Both the position numbers and the translations under genes were made by a program. From NCBI GenBank assembly GCA_945827765.1, contig CALZPS010000040.1, positions 1 to 9,422 on the forward strand: 9,422 bases of DNA, written 5' to 3'. The stretch's first letter is position 1. Each line of letters begins with the position of its first letter. Below, in pieces: positions 1-5,623 of this stretch. Under the pieces are notes generated by a model that made no database searches, was not told the DNA's origin, and was given only the letters and a program-made list of their open reading frames with translations. Source of the DNA: an uncultured Lachnospiraceae bacterium. Its GTDB lineage: Bacteria > Bacillota > Clostridia > Lachnospirales > Lachnospiraceae.

Positions 1-42
1 CTAGTACGGTCTCGTGGGCTCGGAGATGTGTATAAGAGACAG
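1..42. other. Nextera i7-side sequencing adapter with index (not genomic)
   Basis: Bases 9-42 match the Nextera read-2 transposase adapter and end in the 19-bp Tn5 mosaic end (AGATGTGTATAAGAGACAG, 24-42). The preceding eight bases, CTAGTACG, match what I recall as the N702 i7 index. This is library-construction sequence, so genomic DNA begins at 43. Confidence 0.98.
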
Positions 43-245
43 ATTTTGATATCGAGGACAACAAAGTAACCAATGTCTCTTTCAAAGGCGGCTGTAACGG
101 AAACACACAGGGACTTTCCCGCCTGATTGAGGGCATGGATGTCGATGAAGCCATCTCACGTCTGGAGGGTATCCGCTGCGGATTCAAATCCACATCCTGT
201 CCCGACCAGCTTGCGAAAGCATTAAAACAAGCAGCCGGCAAATAA
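43..245 (+). CDS. TSCPD domain protein, 3' end only
   Basis: The reading frame is open from the adapter junction (first full codon at 45) to TAA at 243-245 and gives 66 residues of a small protein. It contains GGCNGNTQGLSRL, then a GIRCGFKSTSCPDQLAKAL segment near the end. The TSCPD motif with the spaced upstream cysteines is the signature of the short, roughly 80-residue TSCPD family (TIGR03905-type) common in Clostridia. Its function is not established; the conserved cysteines suggest metal or nucleotide binding, but that is inference. Only about 15 N-terminal residues should be missing, and they are cut by the sequencing fragment end rather than by a mutation. It converges on the minus-strand genes at 483-1330. 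Confidence 0.88.
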
Positions 246-294
246 TTGCTGACTGCTTGTCATCCTTTTTATCTTTCGTTTTTTCGCATTTGCC

Positions 295-456
295 ATGAGC
301 AATGAGAGCAGCCACTGTTTGTATAAGAAATTGTGGCGTTTCTTAGAGATGGGACTCGATTTAATATTTTTTTATTGTTTTTTTCTTATATAAAATTCAA
401 TCTTCCATATTAAATTGTCATCCTTATATCACACGGTGGCTGCTCTCATTGCTCAT
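295..456. repeat. 21-bp perfect inverted repeat flanking 120 bp of AT-rich DNA
   Basis: Bases 295-315 and 436-456 are exact reverse complements over 21 bp (inner part GAGCAATGAGAGCAGCCAC, 297-315). Beyond short offsets of 6 and 2 bases, a second pair, TTTCGCA (282-288) and TGCGAAA (459-465), extends the symmetry. The 120-bp interior is very AT-rich, with T-runs and a smaller hairpin (TAAGAAA 324-330 / TTTCTTA 339-345), and has no convincing ORF. It sits between two convergent genes. A MITE-like element, a long transcript stem acting at both 3' ends, or an invertible segment are all possible. I see no clean target-site duplication. This accounts for the gene-free stretch 246-482. Confidence 0.85.
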
Positions 457-482
457 TCTGCGAAACTCAGTAAAACTCCGGA

Positions 483-800
483 TTACCTGGCCTCAAATAC
501 CTCACTTTCAGAAAATGAAGATTCATATGGGTAAGCATCCCCGGCCAGATGTTCACAATGTATCCGGTAAGAATGTCCCCGCTCTACCGAAAGAATCTTT
601 CTCCAGTCCAGATACTCGGTCTCGTAAGTATCCCTTCTCCAGCAATTAACCCTTGTCCACTGTCCGCTGGTCTCGTCATACTGCTCCACATAAGCTATGA
701 TGGATAAGAAATCAACTTTCCGGTCTGCTATCGTCATACCATACACGTAGATTCTGCCCGGACCTGCCCCGGAAATCTTGCAGATACCCTCCATCTCCAC
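483..800 (-). CDS. N-terminally truncated tandem copy of the adjacent secreted protein
   Basis: The 105 predicted residues are homologous along almost their whole length to residues ~61-165 of the protein encoded just upstream (833-1330). Shared blocks include GAG..(K/R)IY.YG, YV(D/E), W...V, VERG...YR, C(D/E)H.AG and PY(D/E)S. The signal peptide and the first ~60 residues are absent. The start is a GTG at 800-798 immediately after an in-frame TAA, with AAGGGG about eight bases upstream, so initiation is possible; an ATG two codons later has poorer spacing. Without a signal peptide the product would stay in the cytoplasm, unlike its paralogue. The likeliest reading is a decayed duplicate, though translation from the shared transcript (32-bp gap) cannot be excluded. 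Function unknown. Confidence 0.6.
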   Translation of the reverse strand: MEMEGICKISGAGPGRIYVYGMTIADRKVDFLSIIAYVEQYDETSGQWTRVNCWRRDTYETEYLDWRKILSVERGHSYRIHCEHLAGDAYPYESSFSESEVFEAR

Positions 801-832
801 TTATCCGCCCCTTTGCCTTATCGTCTAAATGA

Positions 833-1330
833 TTATCCTATAAAGATGCCATCGGTATAGGAAGCATCTGAATCATACGGAAAGTCCGCATCATTTCCGG
901 CAAAATGATCACAGCGTACACGGTAGTAATAACCACGCTCGACACCCAATGTCTTGCCAGATTCAACATAGAAATGGTTTCGTTTCTCAGCTGTCCAAGT
1001 AGTTACCTGATGCCAGCGTCCTGTTGTTGGATTAAAACGGTCAACATACACTACCACACCTACATAATCTACATAATGGTTTGCAGTCGTTGCTCCATAC
1101 GCATAAATCTTGCCGGCTCCTGGGGTGTTGATTATGCTTTCTCCATCCATCAAATGGTATCCTCGTGCCAAGCTGTCCGAAGTGTATCCGGCAGAGCTTT
1201 CCTGCATCGTCAGATAGGAACCATCCACGCATAACCTCTCGTCCTCCGCGTGAGCGACATTGGCAGTTCCCAGAACCATCGAACAAATTAATGCCATGGA
1301 ACAAATGAATGATAATATTCGTTTTTTCAT
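833..1330 (-). CDS. Small secreted protein, function unknown (DUF6147-like)
   Basis: A 165-aa protein with a clear Sec signal peptide: MKKR, a hydrophobic stretch at residues ~5-21 and a probable cleavage after AHA (residue 28). There is no lipobox cysteine. The mature part (~137 aa) is rich in Tyr, Asp and Gly, with RGYHLMDGES, GKIYAYGATTANHYVDYVGV and VERGYYYRVRCDHFAG. This looks like a compact beta-rich extracellular domain. It resembles the small secreted proteins grouped as DUF6147 in Lachnospiraceae, a family name given from memory. The ATG at 1330 is well supported by GGGAG seven bases upstream. The gene lies 85 bp downstream of the anti-sigma gene and 32 bp upstream of its truncated copy. 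Co-transcription with the anti-sigma gene is possible, since no terminator is seen between them. Confidence 0.8.
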   Translation of the reverse strand: MKKRILSFICSMALICSMVLGTANVAHAEDERLCVDGSYLTMQESSAGYTSDSLARGYHLMDGESIINTPGAGKIYAYGATTANHYVDYVGVVVYVDRFNPTTGRWHQVTTWTAEKRNHFYVESGKTLGVERGYYYRVRCDHFAGNDADFPYDSDASYTDGIFIG

Positions 1331-1415
1331 ATTGCACTCCCTTTTTAAATTTTTCTCGAAGTATTTCCCCTTCTACTATACAGACAATTGAACCGACAAA
1401 AACTTACGCGATTTT

Positions 1416-2297
1416 TCAAAAAAAGAGTAAATTATTTAAAATGGTTTCAAATTCATCCTTTTCCATAACTCCCTTTAGCTGATAATGGACGTCTCTGTAT
1501 ACAAAATCTGCAATTCTACAATGTTCCTTATAATCTTCGACTTCATATTCTCTTATTGTTATTTCCACATCTTTTACGACCATCTGATACTCATTTATTA
1601 CTTTGTCCCCTTCCTTTTGTCCGCGCGAGGAATCCTTATCATTCAAGTATATGTTATACCGAATTATCTCATCACCATACTGGTAGAAAAAACGTGCCTG
1701 TGCCAAGGAATCATCTATCTGTACCTCTTCCAAAAGCATTTCCTCCGGTTTATTTCGAATTCTGACTACATAAATTCCTAATTCTTCCTCAACCTTCCGA
1801 TATGCCAGTACCTCTTCCCCATCCTCCGAATTCATCGCATCCATATCATCTACATTCAATATTTTCGTTGAATTCTCTCCTTCACCATTAAACCGTTCCC
1901 ACCAGACTTTCAGATATGATTTGCTGCCAACCGCAGTCATGCTCATCCCCATCACCAGAATAAATGCCGCCGCCAATATTATCCATAATGCTCTCTTCCG
2001 TTTTTTGCGATATCTGACCACCGGTTTCTTTTCTTCGTCCACAGGATTTGCCGTCGTATCTTCCTTCTTCGGATGCTCCATCTCCGGCATCAGTTCCTCC
2101 GCAAATTCCGCCTCTTCTCTCAACCGTTCCTCTTGTAATACTTTCTCCAGTGCGTGGGCGCGCGCAAAAAAGACAGCATCCATCTCCTCACTCACATTTA
2201 TCTCTGCAAGATCCGGATGTTGTTCTATTTCCTTTTTTAGCTCTTCTGTCTCTCGCTCTAGTTCTTCCTGCAGTGACAGTTTTATCGTTTCTTTCAT
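1416..2297 (-). CDS. Single-pass anti-sigma factor-like protein (DUF4367-type)
   Basis: A 293-aa protein. The acidic N-terminal half (residues 1-~95) is predicted helical/coiled-coil and cytoplasmic. A basic stretch RYRKKRKR (95-102) precedes one transmembrane helix (~103-124). A C-terminal extracellular domain ends in VYRDVHYQLKGVMEKDEFETILNNL, which fits the DUF4367 pattern of a Tyr-rich strand followed by a short helix. This architecture is typical of proteins encoded next to ECF sigma factors in Clostridia, where the cytoplasmic part is thought to hold the sigma factor at the membrane. The start is ATG 2297, with AAAGG six to eight bases upstream; a TTG at 2345 is in frame but has no good site. 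Its likely partner is the sigma factor at 3616-4182, but murG, on the other strand, lies between them. Partnership is inferred. Confidence 0.75.
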   Translation of the reverse strand: MKETIKLSLQEELERETEELKKEIEQHPDLAEINVSEEMDAVFFARAHALEKVLQEERLREEAEFAEELMPEMEHPKKEDTTANPVDEEKKPVVRYRKKRKRALWIILAAAFILVMGMSMTAVGSKSYLKVWWERFNGEGENSTKILNVDDMDAMNSEDGEEVLAYRKVEEELGIYVVRIRNKPEEMLLEEVQIDDSLAQARFFYQYGDEIIRYNIYLNDKDSSRGQKEGDKVINEYQMVVKDVEITIREYEVEDYKEHCRIADFVYRDVHYQLKGVMEKDEFETILNNLLFF

Positions 2298-2323
2298 ACG
2301 GTTACCTTTCGTTTTGACTAAGA

Positions 2324-2339
2324 AGTCGTCCTGACGACT
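2324..2339. promoter_or_regulatory. 7-bp-arm inverted repeat in the anti-sigma gene leader
   Basis: AGTCGTC (2324-2330) and GACGACT (2333-2339) are perfect inverted arms around a 2-bp centre, 26 bp upstream of the anti-sigma ATG. The symmetry fits a dimeric regulator's operator; a two-base loop is too tight for a good RNA hairpin. No regulator can be named. Confidence 0.45.
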
Positions 2340-2364
2340 GAGCAATGACGGATTGTCCCTGCTG

Positions 2365-2400
2365 TTTCACAGTTCAGCATCATTTCACAGTTCGACATCA
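2365..2400. repeat. Tandem 18-bp direct repeat in the murG/anti-sigma intergenic region
   Basis: TTTCACAGTTCAGCATCA (2365-2382) is followed directly by TTTCACAGTTCGACATCA (2383-2400). The copies differ only by AG versus GA at two adjacent positions. Read on the other strand the units contain GAACTGTGAAA, which somewhat resembles the GAAC core of ECF-type -35 elements. The repeat lies between divergent start codons and upstream of the murG promoter, so a binding-site array is plausible. Confidence 0.7.
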
Positions 2401-2407
2401 TTCGACG
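2391..2407 (-). promoter_or_regulatory. Two Spo0A-box-like heptamers spaced 10 bp
   Basis: TTCGACA (2391-2397) is the exact complement of the Spo0A box TGTCGAA. TTCGACG (2401-2407), one helical turn away, has one mismatch to the TGNCGAA consensus. They lie 11-27 bp upstream of the murG -35 element, a position where Spo0A can activate sigma-A promoters. Short motifs arise by chance, so this is a suggestion only. Confidence 0.35.
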
Positions 2408-2417
2408 TTTCTTATTC

Positions 2418-2445
2418 TTGACATTTCTTTAAATAAGGTTATTAT
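2418..2445 (+). promoter_or_regulatory. Sigma-A-type promoter of murG
   Basis: A perfect -35 box TTGACA (2418-2423) is followed after 16 bp by TATTAT (2440-2445), one mismatch from TATAAT. Transcription would begin about 35 bp upstream of the murG ATG. The surrounding sequence is AT-rich. Confidence 0.7.
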
Positions 2446-2486
2446 GAACATATAACTATTTATATTAATCATTGGAGGTTCTTCTT

Positions 2487-3551
2487 ATGAAACGTATCAT
2501 ACTTACCGGCGGTGGCTCTGCCGGTCATGTTACTCCGAATATTGCCCTTATCCCCAAATTACAGGAATTGGGGTATGATATTCAATACATAGGTTCGTAT
2601 CAGGGTATCGAAAAGGACCTGATTGAACCATTCGGCATTCCTTACCACGGAATTTCCTCAGGTAAACTGCGCCGCTATTTCAGCGTACAAAATTTTACCG
2701 ACCCCTTCCGCGTACTCAAAGGACTTGGGCAGGCTCATAAGCTGATTCATGATCTGAAACCGGATGTCATCTTCTCCAAAGGAGGTTTCGTCTCCGTACC
2801 GGTCGTACTTGCCGGGAAACACAATCACGTGCCGGTCATCATCCACGAATCCGATATGACTCCCGGATTAGCCAACAAACTCGCTATCCCCGGCGCCAGC
2901 AAAGTCTGCTGTAACTTCCCGGAGACACTCCAGCACCTGCCAAAAGAGAAAGCAGTGTTGACAGGCTCCCCGATTCGTCAGGAGCTTCTGTCCGGAAATA
3001 AGCTCGCAGCGCTGGACTTCTGTGGATTTACTGCCGACAAACCGGTGATTCTGGTCATCGGCGGAAGTCTTGGGGCTGTAGCTGTCAATAACGCGGTGCG
3101 CTCCGCCCTGCCCAAACTGTTGGAGAACTTTCAGGTCATCCATCTCTGCGGAAAAGGTAAGATGGACGAATCACTTATGGATACCAAAGGCTACCGCCAG
3201 TTTGAGTACATCAAAGATGAACTGCGCGACCTGTTTGCGCTTGCCGACATCGTGATTTCCCGCGCCGGTGCCAATGCTATCTGCGAGCTGTTAGCGCTTC
3301 GCAAGCCCAATCTGCTGATTCCGCTTTCTGCCAATGCCAGCCGCGGCGACCAGATTCTGAACGCCCGTTCCTTTGAACGGCAAGGATTCAGTATCGTGTT
3401 AGAGGAAGAAGAGACGAATGACGAGACACTTCTTACTGCTGTCCACGATCTATATGAGCATCGCGATACCTATATTCAGGCCATGCGTAATTCTGCAATG
3501 CAGGATTCCATCGACACAATTGTCCGTTTAATCGAAGAAACCGGACGCTGA
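2487..3551 (+). CDS. murG: MurG: UDP-GlcNAc:lipid I GlcNAc transferase
   Basis: MurG adds GlcNAc from UDP-GlcNAc to lipid I, making lipid II on the inner face of the membrane, the last cytoplasmic step of peptidoglycan synthesis. The 354-aa product has normal family length. Seen in order: glycine loop TGGGSAGH (residues 7-14), IHESDMTPGLANK (119-131, the HE...PG..N loop), GGSLGA (192-197), SRAGANAICELLA (258-270, with the UDP-binding Glu267) and the DQILNAR motif (288-294). This is a GT-B fold of glycosyltransferase family 28. The start is ATG 2487, with GGAGG eight bases upstream. It stands alone with its own promoter and terminator rather than in a division/cell-wall cluster, so it may be a second copy. 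It also separates a sigma gene from its probable anti-sigma gene. Confidence 0.95.
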   Translation: MKRIILTGGGSAGHVTPNIALIPKLQELGYDIQYIGSYQGIEKDLIEPFGIPYHGISSGKLRRYFSVQNFTDPFRVLKGLGQAHKLIHDLKPDVIFSKGGFVSVPVVLAGKHNHVPVIIHESDMTPGLANKLAIPGASKVCCNFPETLQHLPKEKAVLTGSPIRQELLSGNKLAALDFCGFTADKPVILVIGGSLGAVAVNNAVRSALPKLLENFQVIHLCGKGKMDESLMDTKGYRQFEYIKDELRDLFALADIVISRAGANAICELLALRKPNLLIPLSANASRGDQILNARSFERQGFSIVLEEEETNDETLLTAVHDLYEHRDTYIQAMRNSAMQDSIDTIVRLIEETGR

Positions 3552-3568
3552 AGTGAAATCTTACCACA

Positions 3569-3598
3569 GGGTTGAAAGTTCTGCTTTCAACCCCTTTT
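3569..3598 (+). terminator. Rho-independent terminator after murG
   Basis: A 10-bp perfect stem, GGGTTGAAAG (3569-3578) with CTTTCAACCC (3584-3593), a 5-base loop and then CTTTT, starting 18 bp after the murG stop. The hairpin also forms in the opposite transcript, where it could slow readthrough from the sigma gene, but there it lacks a following U-tract. Confidence 0.88.
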
Positions 3599-3615
3599 CT
3601 GTACAGAAACCATTT

Positions 3616-4182
3616 CTATTTCTGTTTCATTTCCTCATACTCTACGCCATACGTCTCCCGAATCCATTCCCTCGCTCTATGCAGCATCACCTGATATGCA
3701 TTCAAACTCATATTCATCGTCTTCGCCGCTTCCTTCTGGGGCATCTCCATATGTGCCTCGAGCAGTAAAGCATCATGCCAACGTCTATTCTTTTCTATCA
3801 ATCCCGCCATCACACGGTCATGTAACTCTGCCTTTTGTCTGTTTAAAGCCTCTTCCAGATATGTTTCCTCAGCACTTTCACCGGGTGGCTCGTATTCAAA
3901 AGGTTCTTCGCTTTCATCCTGCAGGACAATATCATCCGTCCGCACTTCCCATTTCATAACTTTTTTACAGTAATTAAGTGCCAGGTGTTTTGCGGTAACA
4001 AACAGCCACGACTCTATATTACGGATTTCCTCACTTTGTTCCATAAGCCGCAGCAGTCTCAAAAATGTTTCCTGCATGATATCTTCTGCGATGTCCAAAT
4101 CCTTTACTCGTATATACGCTACTCTTAAAATGGGGTTCTTGTACTTCTCATAAATCCTGTTAAATTCATGATTCTCTGTCAC
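3616..4182 (-). CDS. ECF-type RNA polymerase sigma factor (sigma-70 family)
   Basis: A 188-aa two-domain sigma factor that would direct RNA polymerase to a small regulon. Region 2 is seen in residues ~9-75: DLDIAEDIMQETFLRLLR (28-45) is the core-binding and -10 helix, and WLFVTAKHLALNYCKK (59-74) follows. An acidic linker covers ~83-112. Region 4 is at ~133-175 (RRWHDALLLEAHMEMPQKEAAKTMNMSLNAYQVMLHRAREWIR), a helix-turn-helix for the -35 element. The start is GTG 4182, chosen because GGGGAG lies six bases upstream. It begins 16 bp after the HIT gene stop and probably shares that transcript. A downstream anti-sigma gene would be expected; the candidate at 1416-2297 lies beyond murG. The signal and promoters it serves are not identifiable here. 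Confidence 0.9.
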   Translation of the reverse strand: MTENHEFNRIYEKYKNPILRVAYIRVKDLDIAEDIMQETFLRLLRLMEQSEEIRNIESWLFVTAKHLALNYCKKVMKWEVRTDDIVLQDESEEPFEYEPPGESAEETYLEEALNRQKAELHDRVMAGLIEKNRRWHDALLLEAHMEMPQKEAAKTMNMSLNAYQVMLHRAREWIRETYGVEYEEMKQK

Positions 4183-4198
4183 GTCTCTCTCCCCAGTC

Positions 4199-4606
4199 TC
4201 ATTCCATCTTCTTAACTATCTCTTCTCTGTCTTCATCTGTCAATGTTCCCATCCGCCAGCCAAGTCCTACATTGTCACCCTTATAACGTGGAATCATATG
4301 CATATGAAAATGAAATACACTTTGTCCGGCACATTCTTCATTATTCTGCACAATATTATAGCCATCACAGTTCAGCACATCCCGCATTTTACCTGTCATC
4401 TTCTTTGCCAGCACCAGCACCTTTGCCGCCAGCTTATCATCCAGATCATACAAATTGCGGTAATGCTCCTTCGGTAATATCAAGGCGTGTCCTTTCGATG
4501 CAGGATTCAGATCCAATATTACTCTGAAATCTTCATCCTCGTACAATGTCGCTGCCGGTATTTCCCCCGCCGCTATCTTACAAAAAATACAATTTTCGTC
4601 TCTCAT
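4199..4606 (-). CDS. HIT family (histidine triad) nucleotide hydrolase
   Basis: A 135-aa cytoplasmic protein with the histidine triad HFHMHM at residues 99-104 (active-site His at 99/101/103). The HIT N-terminal signature CIFCKIAAGEIPA (6-18) has a CxxC pair that in many relatives binds zinc, followed by NPASKGHALILPKEHY (34-49). HINT-branch HIT enzymes hydrolyse AMP-lysine or similar nucleotide phosphoramidates; the physiological substrate is unknown. Length and order match the bacterial HINT-like subfamily. ATG 4606 has GAGAGGG about seven bases upstream. It is the first gene of a probable two-gene transcript with the sigma factor; the pairing does not by itself indicate a shared function. 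Confidence 0.93.
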   Translation of the reverse strand: MRDENCIFCKIAAGEIPAATLYEDEDFRVILDLNPASKGHALILPKEHYRNLYDLDDKLAAKVLVLAKKMTGKMRDVLNCDGYNIVQNNEECAGQSVFHFHMHMIPRYKGDNVGLGWRMGTLTDEDREEIVKKME

Positions 4607-4635
4607 CTCTACACCCTCTCTTCATCTTTTCGCTC

Positions 4636-4664
4636 ATTATATCCTATTTTTTGAAAAAAGAGAA
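4636..4664 (-). promoter_or_regulatory. Promoter for the HIT-sigma transcript
   Basis: On the minus strand a perfect TATAAT (4641-4636) lies about 30 bp before the HIT start codon. At a 17-bp spacing stands TTCTCT (4664-4659), a poor -35 element, so the promoter may be weak or need an activator. The spacer is made of T- and A-tracts. Confidence 0.55.
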
Positions 4665-4726
4665 GTTATTTCCCTGAATTTGTCTACTCATACTTTTTGT
4701 ATATGTATAAATATAAAACTGATAAA

Positions 4727-4733
4727 TGTCGAA
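4727..4733 (+). promoter_or_regulatory. Spo0A-box-like site upstream of the histidine kinase gene
   Basis: TGTCGAA (4727-4733) matches the Spo0A box exactly and runs into an A-tract, as good Spo0A sites often do. It lies 107 bp upstream of the kinase ATG. A possible -35/-10 pair, TTGTAT (4697-4702) and GATAAA (4721-4726) at 18-bp spacing, is adjacent but weak, so the direction of control cannot be told. Confidence 0.4.
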
Positions 4734-4782
4734 AAAAAGCACAAATTTTCGAATTTAGTCTATTGAACCGGCCGCCTTTCCA

Positions 4783-4799
4783 TGTTAGACTACCTAACA
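4783..4799. promoter_or_regulatory. Inverted repeat in the histidine kinase leader (possible operator)
   Basis: TGTTAG (4783-4788), ACTAC, CTAACA (4794-4799): perfect 6-bp arms about a 5-bp centre, 24 bp before the kinase ribosome site. It could be an operator or a small leader hairpin; nothing identifies a partner. Confidence 0.35.
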
Positions 4800-4840
4800 A
4801 AACAATAGCAAATTTACCACCGAAAGGAGTTTCTATTCCT

Positions 4841-5572
4841 ATGCTGCGCAATATCGACACCCGCAAATTGAATACCTTGATGGAGCAAAATGAGGACGCC
4901 AGACAAATAATCAACCAGTTACTTGAAAATCATCAGACCCTTACCTCTACTATTTCGCACGAAATCCGCAATCCGCTTACGCTCATTTCATCCTCACTGC
5001 AGCTGATACAGGCACAACATCCGGAAGTGAAGCAGTTTTACGGATGGGAACAGGCTATGGAAGATGTGGATTTTATGCGCCGCCTTTTAGACGAGCTTTC
5101 CTCCTTCAATAACGGAAACCGGCTGCGCCTGTCCGTCTTCTCCATCGAACAGCTTTTAAAAAGCATCGCTGTTTCGTTTGCCATTTCCCTAAACGAACAA
5201 AACAGCGCGATTGAATTTTCATCCCGGATCCCTTCTGATTTAGGAGATATCACCGGTGACAGATTAAAACTGGAAGAAGTCATCCTCAACCTTCTTCGCA
5301 ATGCCAGAGATGCCATAAACGGACAGGGTACCATTCAGCTCTTTGCTAAACGGTGCGCAGACACGATACATATCCGCATCAAAGATACGGGCTGTGGGAT
5401 CCCCGCCGAACATCTGGAATCTATCTTTGAACCATTTCAAACCTACAAACCGGATGGTACCGGGCTTGGACTGGCTCTGTCCCGCCAGATTATCACGGCA
5501 CACAAAGGTAACATTTCCGTGTTTTCTAAAGAGGGCGAGGGGAGCACTTTCACCGTGACCATTCCGGCTTAA
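4841..5572 (+). CDS. Soluble orphan sensor histidine kinase (HisKA/HATPase)
   Basis: A 243-aa kinase without transmembrane or recognisable sensor domain. After ~30 residues of helix comes HisKA with STISHEIRNPLT (36-47; phosphoacceptor His40) and a second helix through ~residue 90. The HATPase domain follows: N box EEVILNLLRNARDAI (145-159), G1 DTGCGIP (182-188), F box FEPF (196-199) and G2 GTGLGLAL (206-213). All catalytic motifs look intact. The start is ATG 4841, with AAAGGAG about ten bases upstream; the frame is open further upstream but without a ribosome site. No response regulator is in the window, and it is flanked by unrelated genes. The bare kinase layout and the Spo0A-box-like site upstream suggest a possible link to the sporulation phosphorelay, but its partner is unknown. 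Confidence 0.88.
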   Translation: MLRNIDTRKLNTLMEQNEDARQIINQLLENHQTLTSTISHEIRNPLTLISSSLQLIQAQHPEVKQFYGWEQAMEDVDFMRRLLDELSSFNNGNRLRLSVFSIEQLLKSIAVSFAISLNEQNSAIEFSSRIPSDLGDITGDRLKLEEVILNLLRNARDAINGQGTIQLFAKRCADTIHIRIKDTGCGIPAEHLESIFEPFQTYKPDGTGLGLALSRQIITAHKGNISVFSKEGEGSTFTVTIPA

Positions 5573-5623
5573 ATTTGGTTCTGACTCATACGTATTGGGC
5601 CGATATCGCCTTACCTGACACCC

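Noticed and set aside
246..275. Weak TGAC/GTCA hairpin with T-run as terminator of the TSCPD gene
   Set aside because: The four-base stem is too short to support a call, although the following T-run is suggestive.
449..649. Plus-strand 66-aa frame beside the first inverted repeat
   Set aside because: It starts inside the repeat arm without a ribosome site and is antisense to the truncated secreted-protein copy.
1921..2334. Ser-rich 137-aa plus-strand frame
   Set aside because: It is the reverse-strand shadow of the Glu/Lys-rich anti-sigma gene, with composition typical of antisense to such codons.
3553..3768. Plus-strand 71-aa frame after murG
   Set aside because: It starts just after the murG stop without its own ribosome site, runs through the murG terminator and then antisense to the sigma gene.
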